Of a stretch of DNA of 34,392 nucleotides, positions 24,951 through 33,800 are shown piece by piece. How positions within the stretch are numbered: position 1 is the stretch's first letter; every line of letters starts with the position of its first letter. Under the pieces are notes generated by a model, which was given only the letters and a program-made list of their open reading frames with translations, made no database searches and had not been told where the DNA came from. The position numbers and the translations under genes are program-made. Source of the stretch: Lentisphaeria bacterium. Its GTDB lineage: Bacteria; Verrucomicrobiota; Lentisphaeria; Oligosphaerales; Oligosphaeraceae. The DNA is taken from positions 1 through 34,392 of the forward strand of contig JAEEXV010000235.1 in the NCBI GenBank assembly GCA_016287975.1, written 5' to 3'.

Positions 24951-26174
24951 TTATTCGCTCCAGGCGAAGACCTCGCATTCGCCAGGCCCGACGATGAGCG
25001 TGTCGGTGTATTCGTCGGCGGGGACGGCGGTCCCGTCCTTGCGGATGCGGGTGACGGCGCCAGGTGCGAAGGTGGTGGTCAGGCGCATGGTGGTGTCGAT
25101 GCTGGCGTTCACGACGACGAGGTAGCCCGTCTTGCCCTTGGAGAGGCGGGAGACGACGGCGTCGTGGCCGTGGGTGTCGAGGCTCTTGACGGGCGGCGGC
25201 AGTTCCGCGGGCGCCAGCCGCGTCGTGCCAGGGGGAAGCGCCTTGCCAGTGTGGCGCACCCAGAGCACTTTGGAGCGCATGAAGACGAAGTTGCGCTTCT
25301 GGAGTTCGGCATTGACCTCGCGCACGAAGTCGTAGACGGAACTGCGCTTGCCGTTGGCGAGGATGGGGGCCTCGTGGAAGTCCCAGGTGTCGGTGGGCGG
25401 GTTCCAGTAGGTGAAGTACTGCAGGCCCTGCGCGCCGTAGGCCAGGTTGCTGTACATCTGGAACTTCAGCTGGGCGACGGTGGGGACGGGATACGAGGCG
25501 TGCGCGGTGGACAGCGCGAAGGCCCAGAAGGGCTTGTTCATCCGCTTCGCCTCCCGCGCGATGATCTCCAGGTTCAGATAGTAGGTTGCGCGGACGGTGT
25601 TGTTCACGATGCAGTAATGGTCGTAGGAGATGAAAGGCGTCTTGATCTCTGTGGAGCAGTAGCGGATGTAGTCGACGTAGGGCATGAACGGGTCGGAGGC
25701 GCCGTTCGGCAGCAGGTTCAGGTAGGTGAAGTGGTTTTTGTCGATGGCCAGGATGCGTTCGTTCAGATTGCGCAGGCCAGGGACATGCGCCTTGTGCGGC
25801 TCGTCCCGCAGGTGGTATCCCGCCAGCCCAGGATGGTCCATGACCAGCGGCACAATCTGCTCTGGATTATCATTCAGTTCATTGCACATGAACAAATTGC
25901 GAATTCCCACCGCCGCCGCGCAGTCGAGCGCGCGCTTGGCGTCCGCGAAACGATAGGTGTGCGGGAAACTCAGGTTGAAGCCGCAATCCTTCAACTCCTG
26001 GTAGTGCTCGACGCTGATATGCGCGGGCATGATGCAATACCAGGAGAGGATCGGGATCGTGTCCTCGCCTGGGAAGATGTCGAGTTGGCCATCGCGGACG
26101 GTCGCGGCGGACTTCGGGGCCGCCGACGCGGACGCCATCAGCAGTATCGCAAGAATCAGCAAGGTTCGCTTCAT
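24951..26174 (-). CDS. Secreted TIM-barrel glycoside-hydrolase-like protein
   Basis: A 407-residue protein with a signal peptide (MKRTLLILAILLMASASA). The core looks like a (beta/alpha)8 hydrolase: strands ending at PILSWYCIMP (41-50), GFNLSFPH (65-72), and GYHLRDEP (119-126), where Glu125 follows a strand as an acid/base would. NHFTYLNLLPN (147-157), SYDHYCI (183-189) and QGLQYFTYWNPP continue the barrel. A C-terminal beta domain begins near residue 330. GH-A-like uncharacterised proteins with the DEP motif share this layout; no family number is assigned. Translation is taken from ATG 26174; upstream the frame stays open only through a minisatellite. No CCGG is seen. The substrate is unknown. 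Confidence 0.7.
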   Translation of the reverse strand: MKRTLLILAILLMASASAAPKSAATVRDGQLDIFPGEDTIPILSWYCIMPAHISVEHYQELKDCGFNLSFPHTYRFADAKRALDCAAAVGIRNLFMCNELNDNPEQIVPLVMDHPGLAGYHLRDEPHKAHVPGLRNLNERILAIDKNHFTYLNLLPNGASDPFMPYVDYIRYCSTEIKTPFISYDHYCIVNNTVRATYYLNLEIIAREAKRMNKPFWAFALSTAHASYPVPTVAQLKFQMYSNLAYGAQGLQYFTYWNPPTDTWDFHEAPILANGKRSSVYDFVREVNAELQKRNFVFMRSKVLWVRHTGKALPPGTTRLAPAELPPPVKSLDTHGHDAVVSRLSKGKTGYLVVVNASIDTTMRLTTTFAPGAVTRIRKDGTAVPADEYTDTLIVGPGECEVFAWSE

Positions 26175-26210
26175 GATTGTGCAAGGGAAAGCAAGTGGCT
26201 TATGGCTCTG

Positions 26211-26284
26211 CTTCCAGCCCAAGAATGGGCCGGCACGGAACGCGGCACTCGGCTTCCGGCCCAAGAATGGGCCGGCACGGAACG
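26211..26284. repeat. Two tandem REP-type palindromes
   Basis: Copies at 26211-26242 and 26253-26284 differ at one base (CTTCCAGCCC versus CTTCCGGCCC). Each continues AAGAATGGGCCGGCACGGAACG. The second has a perfect 7-bp stem, CCGGCCC / GGGCCGG (26256-26275). On the minus strand they read TTCCGTGCCGG-CCC..., the same head as the palindromes at the left end of the window. The first copy has an A in place of the central G, exactly the CCGG-to-CCAG change seen in genes. Confidence 0.8.
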
Positions 26285-26590
26285 GGGTCTGAAGTCTGGG
26301 GTCTGGGGTCCTAAAAGATGGGTCTGGGGTCTGAAGTCTGGGGTCTCCGATGGGTCTGAAGTCTGGGGTCTGGGGTCCTGGAAGATGGGTCTGAAGTCTG
26401 GGGTCTGGGGTCCCGAAAAGTTGGGTCTGGGGTCTGGGGTCCTGAAAGATGGGTCTGGGGTCTGGGGTCTGGGGTCCTGGAAGATGGGTCTGGGGTCTGA
26501 AGTCTGGGGTCCCGAAAGATGGGTCTGGGGTCTGGGGTCCTGGAAGATGGGTCTGAAGTCTGGGGTCTGGGGTCCCGAAAGATGGCTCTC
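26284..26590. repeat. 7-base minisatellite with ~35-base higher-order units
   Basis: The core is GGGTCTG, alternating with GAAGTCTG. Runs of three to five cores are closed by a spacer such as CCTGGAAGAT or CCCGAAAGAT, giving about nine higher-order blocks. It fills the gap between the GHL6 gene ending at 26594 and the TIM-barrel gene. There are no unique spacers, so it is not a CRISPR array. The open minus-strand frame through it (Pro/Gln/Thr-rich) is a product of the repeat. Length is likely variable between strains. Confidence 0.9.
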
Positions 26591-26593
26591 GGC

Positions 26594-29500
26594 TCACTTC
26601 ACCCACACCAGCGTGTAGGCCCTGAGCAGTCCCCGCGGCAGAACCACCGTCACGGCGGCGCCGGCGCGCGTGAACTTCAACGGCTGACGCCCCGCGAAGT
26701 CCGGCGAGACGGCGTAGGCCTCGCGCGCCTGAGGCGCCTCCAGCGTGAAGCGGATGTCCTCGGGGCACTGCGGCCATGGCTCGCCGATCGGCTCCGTGCG
26801 CAGGATTTCGCCGGGCTTCGGCGTCGCGGCCTGCCCATTGAGGAAATGCGCGACGAAGGCGTCGCCCTGTCGGTAGAGTTCCGTGAAGACGCGCTGCGGC
26901 GCCTCGACGCGCCACGGCACGGCGTCCTCCAGCAATCCCGCGAGCCTGTCGCGGCAGAGCTGCGCCAGCGGCTCGTCAAGCGCGAACTTCCATGGCTTGC
27001 CGACATCCTGCTCCTCCATGAAGAGGGCAGCCCCGAGGGCGCACGCCTGGTAGACGAGGCGCCCCTTGCCGCATTTTGCCTCGAAGACCAGCGGCCACGA
27101 CCGCCCGTCCGCCAGGGAGCCCGTCAACGCGGAAGCCGCCTTCGCGGCCTTGCCAACGGGACGGCACCACGCGACGGGCTGCAGCGGCTTGACCGCGCCG
27201 ATCTTCACCAGCCCGTCCCGCTTCGGAGCCATCGGCTGCACCTGGAAGCCGAAGTACGGCTCGAAAGGCCAGTGCGCGCGCGGATTGCCGAGTTCATCCC
27301 AAAGCCCCGTCACGCTCGTCAGCAGCACAGTGCCGCCATTCTCGGCGAAGCGCACGATCTCCGCGATGGCCTCGTCTGGCACGCATCCCGCCGCGCCGAC
27401 GATCAGCGCCTTGAAGGGCTTCAGCCGCTCCGCCGTCATCAGATGGTCGCCGAGGATGCGGTACGGGATGTGGAGCTCCTCCAGCGTCTGCGCGATGCCC
27501 AGCGTCTCGTAGTGCATCGCGATGTTCTGGTTCCAGTCGCGGCTGTGCTGCGAGAAGAGCAGCGCCACCTGGGCGGTCGGACGCGCCGCCGCGATGTCCA
27601 TGTTGTCGGGATTCGCGCCGAAGGCGATGAAGTTCGCCTGGCCGGGGCCGGGCTTCGCATTGATGAAGCCGCGCTGCGCCGCCAGGTTGCACGCCGCCCA
27701 GCCGAAGTACTTGGCGTTGTGGTCGGAGCCGTAGAGGAAGGCCCAGATCGGCAGTTTCGAGGTCTCGCGAAGCAGGTTGTACATCTTCCGGTAGGGGACC
27801 AGCGGGCGCGCGTTCAGCAGGCAGTTGCGCGGCATCACTTCCGTCCCGAAGTAGTTGACCGCGCGGTGGCACTCGATGAGGTCGCTGCCCTTCAGCAGCG
27901 AGCCGGTCGACGACGAGAAGCCATGGTGCGTCGTGTATTTGCACAGCACCAGGTCGGGGTTGATGGCGGCCGCCTCCCGGCGGAACTCCACATTCCAGTC
28001 CGCGAGTTTCACCTTGCGCCACTCCAGATAGGCCTTCCACAGCGGCGAGCGGTTGTTGTTCATGCAAGGATCCAGTTCGTTCAGCGGCAGCCACCACCCC
28101 GTGTCCTCGTGGAAGGCCCGACGGCAGTGCTCGCAGCCGCAGAAATACGGGAAGAAGTAGATTTCGTCATACTGCAGCCCGTCCACCCCCGCCCGCACCA
28201 GATCCAGCAGATAGTCGCGGTAGGTGCGCGTGAAGACGGGGTTCATGATGCAGAAGGCTGGCGCGGGCATCATGTCCGGCAGCGCCCGCACGAGTTCAGG
28301 CAGACGCTCCGCTGCCAGACGCAACCCGACGTTCTCCTGCCACAGCAGCGTCGCGTCGTGATGGTCGACGACTTTGATCCCGCGCGCGTGCGCCGCTTTC
28401 ACCACCTGCGCCACCATCGCCTTGCCGCGCTCCAGGCTCCTCGGGAAACTGTGCCGGGAGTGCATCCCCGACACATAGACCGTGTTGACGCCGTCCGCCT
28501 GCAGTTCGTCCAGCCGGCGCGCCAGAAGCGCAGGGTCGGCGACCTCCGCCATCGTGTCGGTGTTGTAGCCGACCTTGCCCGTGACCGCCTTCTTCGTCCA
28601 CGCCAGCCCCGGCGAATCGGGGTCATGCGGCGCGCTCTCGCGCTTCATCTTCTTCAGCGGCCCCTTCGCCTCCTCGCCCGGCACGGGCATCGGCAGGCGC
28701 GTGACCGCGATCGTCATGGGCGCGTCCGGACGCATGTCGGCGTTCTGGTAGAGGATGGTCGGCTCGTAGCCATCCGATACCCAGTAGCCGCGCTTGTAGG
28801 TGAAGTCCTCCGTCTGCGCCATCAGATACCCCGCGCCGATCGCCGAGACGAGGAACTCGCCCTGGAAGCGGATGTCGATGTCCCCCTTCGTCACCCAGAC
28901 CGGCACCGCGACGCCCAGCAGTTCGCCCTTTGCGACGCTCTGAACGGGAAGCACATCGCGACCGTTGACCGTCATCCCGAAGCGGTTCGGCGCGCCGCCG
29001 AAGTTGCCGCACTCCACATTGAGGAAGTAGAGGCCCGGCGGCAGATTGCCGAGGCGGAAGGTCGCGTCCTTCCCCGACAGCGCCGAGTACAGCGCCCCCT
29101 CGGGCGCCGCGTTCAGCGCCTGGAACACCGGCGTGCCCAGCCACCCGTAGCCGCGCTTCTTGTTGTAGCGGATGCCGTCCGCCGTCTGGTACGTCTTCCC
29201 GTGTTTTTTCGCGCCGAAGGAGTAGAGGCGCGACGCCGCGAGTCGGTCGTTGTAGCCGTATGTCCGCCATGCGTGATGCGTCGGGTAGTCCTCCGCGAAC
29301 GCCCCCTCGCGCAGCACGATCTTCGCCCCCGTCATGCCGCAGCGGTTGGACGGCATCGTTCCGCCGCCGGAGATCAGCACGCGCTCCCCCTCCCGCGTCA
29401 CCGAGCAGATTCCGCGGATGGAGCCGGAGGCGTAGCCCATCGTGTAGTTGCAGACACCCAGCGGGTTGAAGTCGAAGACCACCCCGGCGGCCGCCGCCTC

Positions 29501-29989
29501 GCCCTCCCCGAAACACAGGTAGCGCCACTTCTCGCCTTTCAGCGCCTCCTCCGCGCGCCCCGACTTCGGCAGCCACTGCCGCCCCGTCTTCAGCAGCCCC
29601 TCGAAGGTGCATCCCGCAAGCGCCGGCCATGGCAGCGTCAGTTCCAGCCGGCGCGTGCATTCCGCCGCATAGAGTTCGGCCTCGCCCATCACAGTGATCT
29701 CGACCTCCGAGCCGTCGCCCTTGAGCGCGACCTCCAGGCGGATGCGGGTGTCGCGGTGTTCGCTCCAGCGGTTCCACACCCGCGTCCCGTCCTTCAGCGT
29801 CGCCGACGACGCCTTCGGTTCCTTCCCCAGCCCGCCGTCGTTCATGCCGATCCCCTTCACCGAGGAGACCAGGACCTTTCCGCGGTGCAGCACCTGGAAT
29901 TCCCCGCCCTGCTCCACCACCGAAAACGCCCCCGCCAGCACCGACATCGCCAGCGCCCCAAAAAACAAAGCCCAAAGACCGCGCATCAT
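26594..29989 (-). CDS. Large secreted hypothetical glycosyl hydrolase (GHL6 / beta-galactosidase-like), paralogue 1
   Basis: A 1131-residue protein with a signal peptide (MMRGLWALFFGALAMSVLAGA). Residues ~25-470 are beta-rich domains, probably carbohydrate-binding. A TIM barrel spans about 475-790: GVNTVYVSGMHSRH (500-513), ARGIKVVDHHDATLLWQE (535-552), then GVDGLQYDEIYFFP (601-614) with Asp608 as a likely catalytic or structural acid, followed by the Cys cluster CGCEHC (617-622). The pattern of a barrel strand plus CxC..C resembles the hypothetical glycosyl hydrolase 6 family. Residues ~795-900 look like a beta-galactosidase trimerisation (Rossmann/GATase-like) domain. A beta domain ends the chain. 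GGAGG lies 7 bases before the first ATG of ATGATG. CCGG is frequent (about 22 by eye), unlike paralogue 2. Confidence 0.75.
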   Translation of the reverse strand: MMRGLWALFFGALAMSVLAGAFSVVEQGGEFQVLHRGKVLVSSVKGIGMNDGGLGKEPKASSATLKDGTRVWNRWSEHRDTRIRLEVALKGDGSEVEITVMGEAELYAAECTRRLELTLPWPALAGCTFEGLLKTGRQWLPKSGRAEEALKGEKWRYLCFGEGEAAAAGVVFDFNPLGVCNYTMGYASGSIRGICSVTREGERVLISGGGTMPSNRCGMTGAKIVLREGAFAEDYPTHHAWRTYGYNDRLAASRLYSFGAKKHGKTYQTADGIRYNKKRGYGWLGTPVFQALNAAPEGALYSALSGKDATFRLGNLPPGLYFLNVECGNFGGAPNRFGMTVNGRDVLPVQSVAKGELLGVAVPVWVTKGDIDIRFQGEFLVSAIGAGYLMAQTEDFTYKRGYWVSDGYEPTILYQNADMRPDAPMTIAVTRLPMPVPGEEAKGPLKKMKRESAPHDPDSPGLAWTKKAVTGKVGYNTDTMAEVADPALLARRLDELQADGVNTVYVSGMHSRHSFPRSLERGKAMVAQVVKAAHARGIKVVDHHDATLLWQENVGLRLAAERLPELVRALPDMMPAPAFCIMNPVFTRTYRDYLLDLVRAGVDGLQYDEIYFFPYFCGCEHCRRAFHEDTGWWLPLNELDPCMNNNRSPLWKAYLEWRKVKLADWNVEFRREAAAINPDLVLCKYTTHHGFSSSTGSLLKGSDLIECHRAVNYFGTEVMPRNCLLNARPLVPYRKMYNLLRETSKLPIWAFLYGSDHNAKYFGWAACNLAAQRGFINAKPGPGQANFIAFGANPDNMDIAAARPTAQVALLFSQHSRDWNQNIAMHYETLGIAQTLEELHIPYRILGDHLMTAERLKPFKALIVGAAGCVPDEAIAEIVRFAENGGTVLLTSVTGLWDELGNPRAHWPFEPYFGFQVQPMAPKRDGLVKIGAVKPLQPVAWCRPVGKAAKAASALTGSLADGRSWPLVFEAKCGKGRLVYQACALGAALFMEEQDVGKPWKFALDEPLAQLCRDRLAGLLEDAVPWRVEAPQRVFTELYRQGDAFVAHFLNGQAATPKPGEILRTEPIGEPWPQCPEDIRFTLEAPQAREAYAVSPDFAGRQPLKFTRAGAAVTVVLPRGLLRAYTLVWVK

Positions 29990-30055
29990 CTCGATTCCTC
30001 CAACTTCCATCTTTCCCAGTGAAGCCACCCAGTCCCGCCAGCCAAGCCGTCCGGT

Positions 30056-30136
30056 GCCGGCGGCGAACAGCCGCCGGCGAATCCCCCCGGTGTCGCCAGC
30101 TAAGCCGTTCGGTGCCGGCGGCGAAAAGCCGCCGGC
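30056..30136. repeat. Two GTGCCGG-family palindromes upstream of paralogue 1
   Basis: Perfect 9-bp stems GCCGGCGGC / GCCGCCGGC occur at 30056-30078 (loop GAACA) and 30114-30136 (loop GAAAA), followed by a shortened CCGCCGGCGAAG at about 30150. Flanks such as GCCAAGCCGT and CGAAGCCAC recur. They fill the 199-base gap between the first two GHL6 paralogues. Confidence 0.85.
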
Positions 30137-30188
30137 GAAGCCACCCCGTGCCGCCGGCGAAGCCACTCAGTGGCATCGGGGCGCCGAG

Positions 30189-33100
30189 TCAGCGCACCCA
30201 CACCACCGTATACGCCTTCAGCAGCGCCTTCGGCAGGGTCACCGTCACATTCGCGCCGCTGCGCGTGAGTTTCAGGGGCTTGCGACCAGCGAAGTCAGGC
30301 GAGACGGCGTAGGCCTCGCGTGCCTTGGGGGCGGCCAGCGTGAAGGTGATGTCCCCCGCAATCGGCGGCCAGGGGTCTCCAGGCGGGTCATACTGCACGG
30401 GATCCCCCTTCTTGAGGGTGGCGCCCTGCCCGTTGAGGAAGTGCGCGACGTAGGCGTCGCCCTGGCGGTAGAGTTCCGTGTGCACTTTCAGCGGCGCCGA
30501 CACCTGCCACGGCGTCGCGTCCTTCAGCAGGTCCGTCAGGAAGCCGCGGTAGAGCCGCGCGACGCCCTCGTCCAGTTCGAAGCGGAACTTGCGCCCGACA
30601 TTGTCCTCCTCGCAGAAGAGCGGCAGACCGAGGGTGCACGCCTGGTAGATGAGACGGCCCTTGCCGCATTTCGCGGTGAAGACCAGCGGGAAGAGCTTGC
30701 CCGTCGTCCCGAAGCCATACAGGGCGGTCTGGCGGGGGCGCGAGCCCTTCCCCGCGAGCCGCCAGACGCTCAGCGGCGTCCGCGGGGCGATGGCCTGGGC
30801 GGGATCCTGCGCCGTCCCCAGTTTCACCAGGATGCTCCGCCGCCGGTCCTGCACCGTGAAGCCGAACCACTGCTCGAAGGGCCACTGCTTGCGCGGGAAG
30901 CCCAGTTCATCGGCGCGGCCCGCATTGCCCGTCAGATAGACGGTGCCGCCGCGCCGCGCGAATGCGACCAGCCGCGCCACGGTCTCCTCCGACATGCAGC
31001 CCGCCGCGCCCGCGACCAGCACCTTGCAGGGCTTCAGATTCTCCTCGGTCAGCGTGCGCTCCGTCACGATCCGATACGGGATGTGCAGTTCCTCCAGCGT
31101 CTGGGCGATGCCCATCAGTTCATGGGACATCGACACCTCCTTGTTCCAGTCGCGCCCAGCCTGCGAAAAGAACAGCATCACCTCGGCGGTCGGACGCGCC
31201 TGGGCGATGTCCATGTTGTCGGGATTGGCGCCGAAGGCGACGAAGTTCGCCCGCCCTGGCCCCGCCTCGTAGAAGGTGAAGCCGCGCTGCGCGCACAGGT
31301 TGCAGGCCGCCCAGGCGAAGTATTTGGCATCGTGGTTGCTGCCGTAGATGAGCCCCCACAGCGGAAGCCGCGTCATGTCCCGCAGCAGGTTGTACATCTT
31401 GCGGTAGGGCACCAGCGGGCGCTCGTTCACCAGGCAGTTCCTGGGCATGATCTCGGTGCCGAACCAGCAGCCCGCCCCCGCCGCCTCGATCAGGTCCCCG
31501 CCCTTCTCCAGCGCCCCCCGCGTCGTGGAGAAGCCGAAATGGGTCGTGTAGCCAGACTTCACCAGGTCGGGATTGATCTTCGTCGCCTCTGGCCAGAAGT
31601 CCACCCACCACTGCGCCAGCTTGGTCTTGCGCCAATCGAGGTAGGTCTTCCACAGGCGCGTGTCGCGGTTCATCAGCCGTGCGTCCAGTTCGTTCATCGG
31701 CAGCCACCAGCCAGTGTCGGCGTGGAAGGCCGCGCGGCAATGCGAGCAGCCGCAGAAATACGGGAAGAAATAGACCTCGTCGCATTGCAGGCCGTCCACG
31801 CCAGTGCGGCGCAGCAGTTCCAGCAGATAGTCGCGGTAGGTGCGCGCGAAGACGGGGTTCATGACGCAGAAGGCGGGCCCTGGCATCATGTCAGGGAGCG
31901 CGCGCGTCGTCTCGCCCAGGCGCTCCGCCATGACGCGGAAGCCGATGTTCTCCTGCCACAAGAGCGTCGCCTCGTGCTGCTCGATGACTTTCATGCCGCG
32001 CGCGTGGGCTGCCGCCGTGACCCTCCCCAGCACCTCCAGGCCGCGGTCGAGGTGGTCGGGATAGGTGTGGCGCGAGTGCATCCCGCCAGTGCGCAGCGTG
32101 TTCACGCCGTCCCGCTGCAGTTCATCCAGGCGGCGGTTCATGATGGCGGGGTCGGCGTATTCCGCCATCGTGTCGGCGAGATTGTTGAAGCGCCCGACCA
32201 CCGCCTTCTTGATCCAGGCCACCGCCGCAGGGCGCGGAGGCATCTCCAAATGGTAATGGACAAGCGGCTTGAGCGGCCCTGCCTCCTCGCCGCCTGGCGT
32301 CGGCATCGGCATGCGCTCCACCGACACCGCCAGGACGGCGTTCGGGCGCGCCTCGCAGTTGCGGAAGATGGTGCCTGGCTCGAAGCCATCCGAGACCCAG
32401 TAGCCGCGCTGGTAGGTGAAGTCCTCCGCCTGCGCCATCAGGAAGCCTGTGCCGATCGCCGAGACCAGGAAGTCGCCCGTGAAGCGGACTTCGATCGTCC
32501 CCTGAGTCGCCCAGACAGGCATCGCCAGCGCCAGCAACTCGCCTTTGGCGACCGACTGGCGCGCCAGCGCCTCGCGGCCGTTCACCGCGATGGCGAAGGA
32601 ATTGGGCACGCCGCCGTAGTTGCCGCACTTCACGGTCACGATGTGCATTCCAGGCGTCACTCCGCTCATTCGGAAGACGGCGTCCTTCCCCGCGACCGCC
32701 GAGTAGAGCGCGCCCTCTGGCGCCGCCTGGACCGTCCGAAGGGCGGGGGCGTCCACCCAGCCGAAGCCCCGCGCGGCGTCGAAGGCGGAGTGGTCTGCGG
32801 CCTGGTACATCTTTCCATGCTTCACCGCCCCGAAGGAGTAGAGGCGCTGGCAGGCCAGGCGGTGCAGATAGCCGAAGTCCCGCCAGGCGTGGTGCGCTGG
32901 ATAGTCCGACGCGAAGGCGCCTTCGCGCAGCACCAGCTTGCCGCCCGTGATGCCAGGGCGCTCGGACAGGACGAGACCGCCCCTCATCCGCGCGTGTTCT
33001 CCCTCGCGGACAAAACTGAAGACGCCGCGGATGGCGCCGCCCGCATACGAACTCATGTAGTCCCCCGCCCCCAGCGGGTTGAAGTCGAAGACCACGCCCG

Positions 33101-33626
33101 ACGCGGCGCCCGCGCCGCCCTGGAAGCACAGATAGCGCCAGAGCGCGCCGCCGATCTTGACGTCGTCCTTGGCCTTTCCGTCCAGCGTCCCCTTCTGCGG
33201 ACGCCATGCGCGGCCGTTGCCCAGCAACCCTTCGTACGCGCATCCCTCCACCGCCTTCCAGGGCAGGCGGATCTCCACGAGACGGCGCTGTTCCTTCGCG
33301 TACGCCTCGCATTCGCCGATCATCGTGATCTCGACCTCGGAGCCGTCCCCCTTCACCGCCACTTCCAGGCGGATGCGCGTCTCCCGCGCCTCGCTCCAGC
33401 GGTTCCACACCCGCGTGCCGTCCTTGAGCACCGCCGACGACGCCTTCGGCTCCAGCCCCAGCCCGCCGTCCGCGAGCGCCACCGCCTTCACCGAATCCAG
33501 CAGCACCTTCCCGCGGTGCAGCACGCGGAAGTCCCCGTCCTGCTCCTCCACCGTGAACGCACCCGCGCCCGCCAGCGCCGACAGTGCCAGCGCACAAAAA
33601 GCCACGGCAAAAAGATTTCGCATCAT
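30189..33626 (-). CDS. Large secreted hypothetical glycosyl hydrolase (GHL6 / beta-galactosidase-like), paralogue 2
   Basis: A 1145-residue protein, alignable with paralogue 1 along its length. It has a signal peptide (MMRNLFAVAFCALALSALAGA), N-terminal beta domains (to about 480), a TIM barrel with GVNTLRTGGMHSRH (507-520), GVDGLQCDEVYFFP (609-622, Asp616) and CGCSHC (625-630), a trimerisation-like domain (about 805-910) and C-terminal beta domains ending in LLKAYTVVWVR. GAGGAG lies before ATGATG, and the leader GGAG..TCGAGATGATGCG is shared with paralogue 1. Only one CCGG was found by eye. At matching positions Leu-Pro-Asp uses CCT GAC where paralogue 1 uses CCG GAC. A TATAGT element lies 46 bases upstream. 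Glycan substrate unknown. Confidence 0.75.
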   Translation of the reverse strand: MMRNLFAVAFCALALSALAGAGAFTVEEQDGDFRVLHRGKVLLDSVKAVALADGGLGLEPKASSAVLKDGTRVWNRWSEARETRIRLEVAVKGDGSEVEITMIGECEAYAKEQRRLVEIRLPWKAVEGCAYEGLLGNGRAWRPQKGTLDGKAKDDVKIGGALWRYLCFQGGAGAASGVVFDFNPLGAGDYMSSYAGGAIRGVFSFVREGEHARMRGGLVLSERPGITGGKLVLREGAFASDYPAHHAWRDFGYLHRLACQRLYSFGAVKHGKMYQAADHSAFDAARGFGWVDAPALRTVQAAPEGALYSAVAGKDAVFRMSGVTPGMHIVTVKCGNYGGVPNSFAIAVNGREALARQSVAKGELLALAMPVWATQGTIEVRFTGDFLVSAIGTGFLMAQAEDFTYQRGYWVSDGFEPGTIFRNCEARPNAVLAVSVERMPMPTPGGEEAGPLKPLVHYHLEMPPRPAAVAWIKKAVVGRFNNLADTMAEYADPAIMNRRLDELQRDGVNTLRTGGMHSRHTYPDHLDRGLEVLGRVTAAAHARGMKVIEQHEATLLWQENIGFRVMAERLGETTRALPDMMPGPAFCVMNPVFARTYRDYLLELLRRTGVDGLQCDEVYFFPYFCGCSHCRAAFHADTGWWLPMNELDARLMNRDTRLWKTYLDWRKTKLAQWWVDFWPEATKINPDLVKSGYTTHFGFSTTRGALEKGGDLIEAAGAGCWFGTEIMPRNCLVNERPLVPYRKMYNLLRDMTRLPLWGLIYGSNHDAKYFAWAACNLCAQRGFTFYEAGPGRANFVAFGANPDNMDIAQARPTAEVMLFFSQAGRDWNKEVSMSHELMGIAQTLEELHIPYRIVTERTLTEENLKPCKVLVAGAAGCMSEETVARLVAFARRGGTVYLTGNAGRADELGFPRKQWPFEQWFGFTVQDRRRSILVKLGTAQDPAQAIAPRTPLSVWRLAGKGSRPRQTALYGFGTTGKLFPLVFTAKCGKGRLIYQACTLGLPLFCEEDNVGRKFRFELDEGVARLYRGFLTDLLKDATPWQVSAPLKVHTELYRQGDAYVAHFLNGQGATLKKGDPVQYDPPGDPWPPIAGDITFTLAAPKAREAYAVSPDFAGRKPLKLTRSGANVTVTLPKALLKAYTVVWVR

Positions 33627-33672
33627 CTCGACTCCTCCATCTTCAATGTTCCCCCTTGCTGTTGCTTAAGAT

Positions 33673-33678
33673 ACTATA
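33673..33678 (-). promoter_or_regulatory. Candidate -10 element (TATAGT) upstream of paralogue 2
   Basis: TGCTATAGTAT on the minus strand, 46 bases before the ATG at 33626, has the TGN-TATA.T form of an extended -10 element. It lies in a short AT-richer stretch between the gene and the repeats. Confidence 0.5.
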
Positions 33679-33694
33679 GCACGCGGAGAAATAA

Positions 33695-33769
33695 CCGACC
33701 CAGCCGACTCTGCCGACACGCTGGCTCTGCCGACCCTGCCACATCGGTCGGCCGCGCAGGAGCGCGGCC
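33695..33769. repeat. 9-base-period repeat and palindrome between paralogues 2 and 3
   Basis: 33695-33740 reads as degenerate 9-base units (CCGACCCAG, CCGACTCTG, CCGACACGC, then CCGACCCTG). At 33750-33769 a perfect 8-bp stem, GGCCGCGC / GCGCGGCC, has a 4-base loop. The rest of the 174-base gap carries the promoter candidate and leader of the gene at 33626. Confidence 0.65.
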
Positions 33770-33800
33770 TCCCGCGCGGCATTCGGCACGCCTGGGCGGC

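Noticed and set aside
26284..26590. CRISPR array
   Set aside because: Cores are 7 bases with similar spacers in every block; there are no unique spacers and no cas genes.
26175..26915. N-terminal extension of the TIM-barrel gene through the minisatellite
   Set aside because: The extension is repeat-encoded Pro/Gln/Thr and overlaps the GHL6 coding end. A clean signal peptide starts at 26174.
26519..30022. Long plus-strand open frame opposite GHL6 paralogue 1
   Set aside because: Low-complexity, Arg-rich antisense shadow. The minus strand has a signal peptide, Shine-Dalgarno and recognisable domains.
29990..30166. Extended N-terminus of GHL6 paralogue 1
   Set aside because: It runs through REP palindromes. 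GGAGG and ATGATG followed by a signal peptide at 29989 mark the true start, as in paralogue 2.
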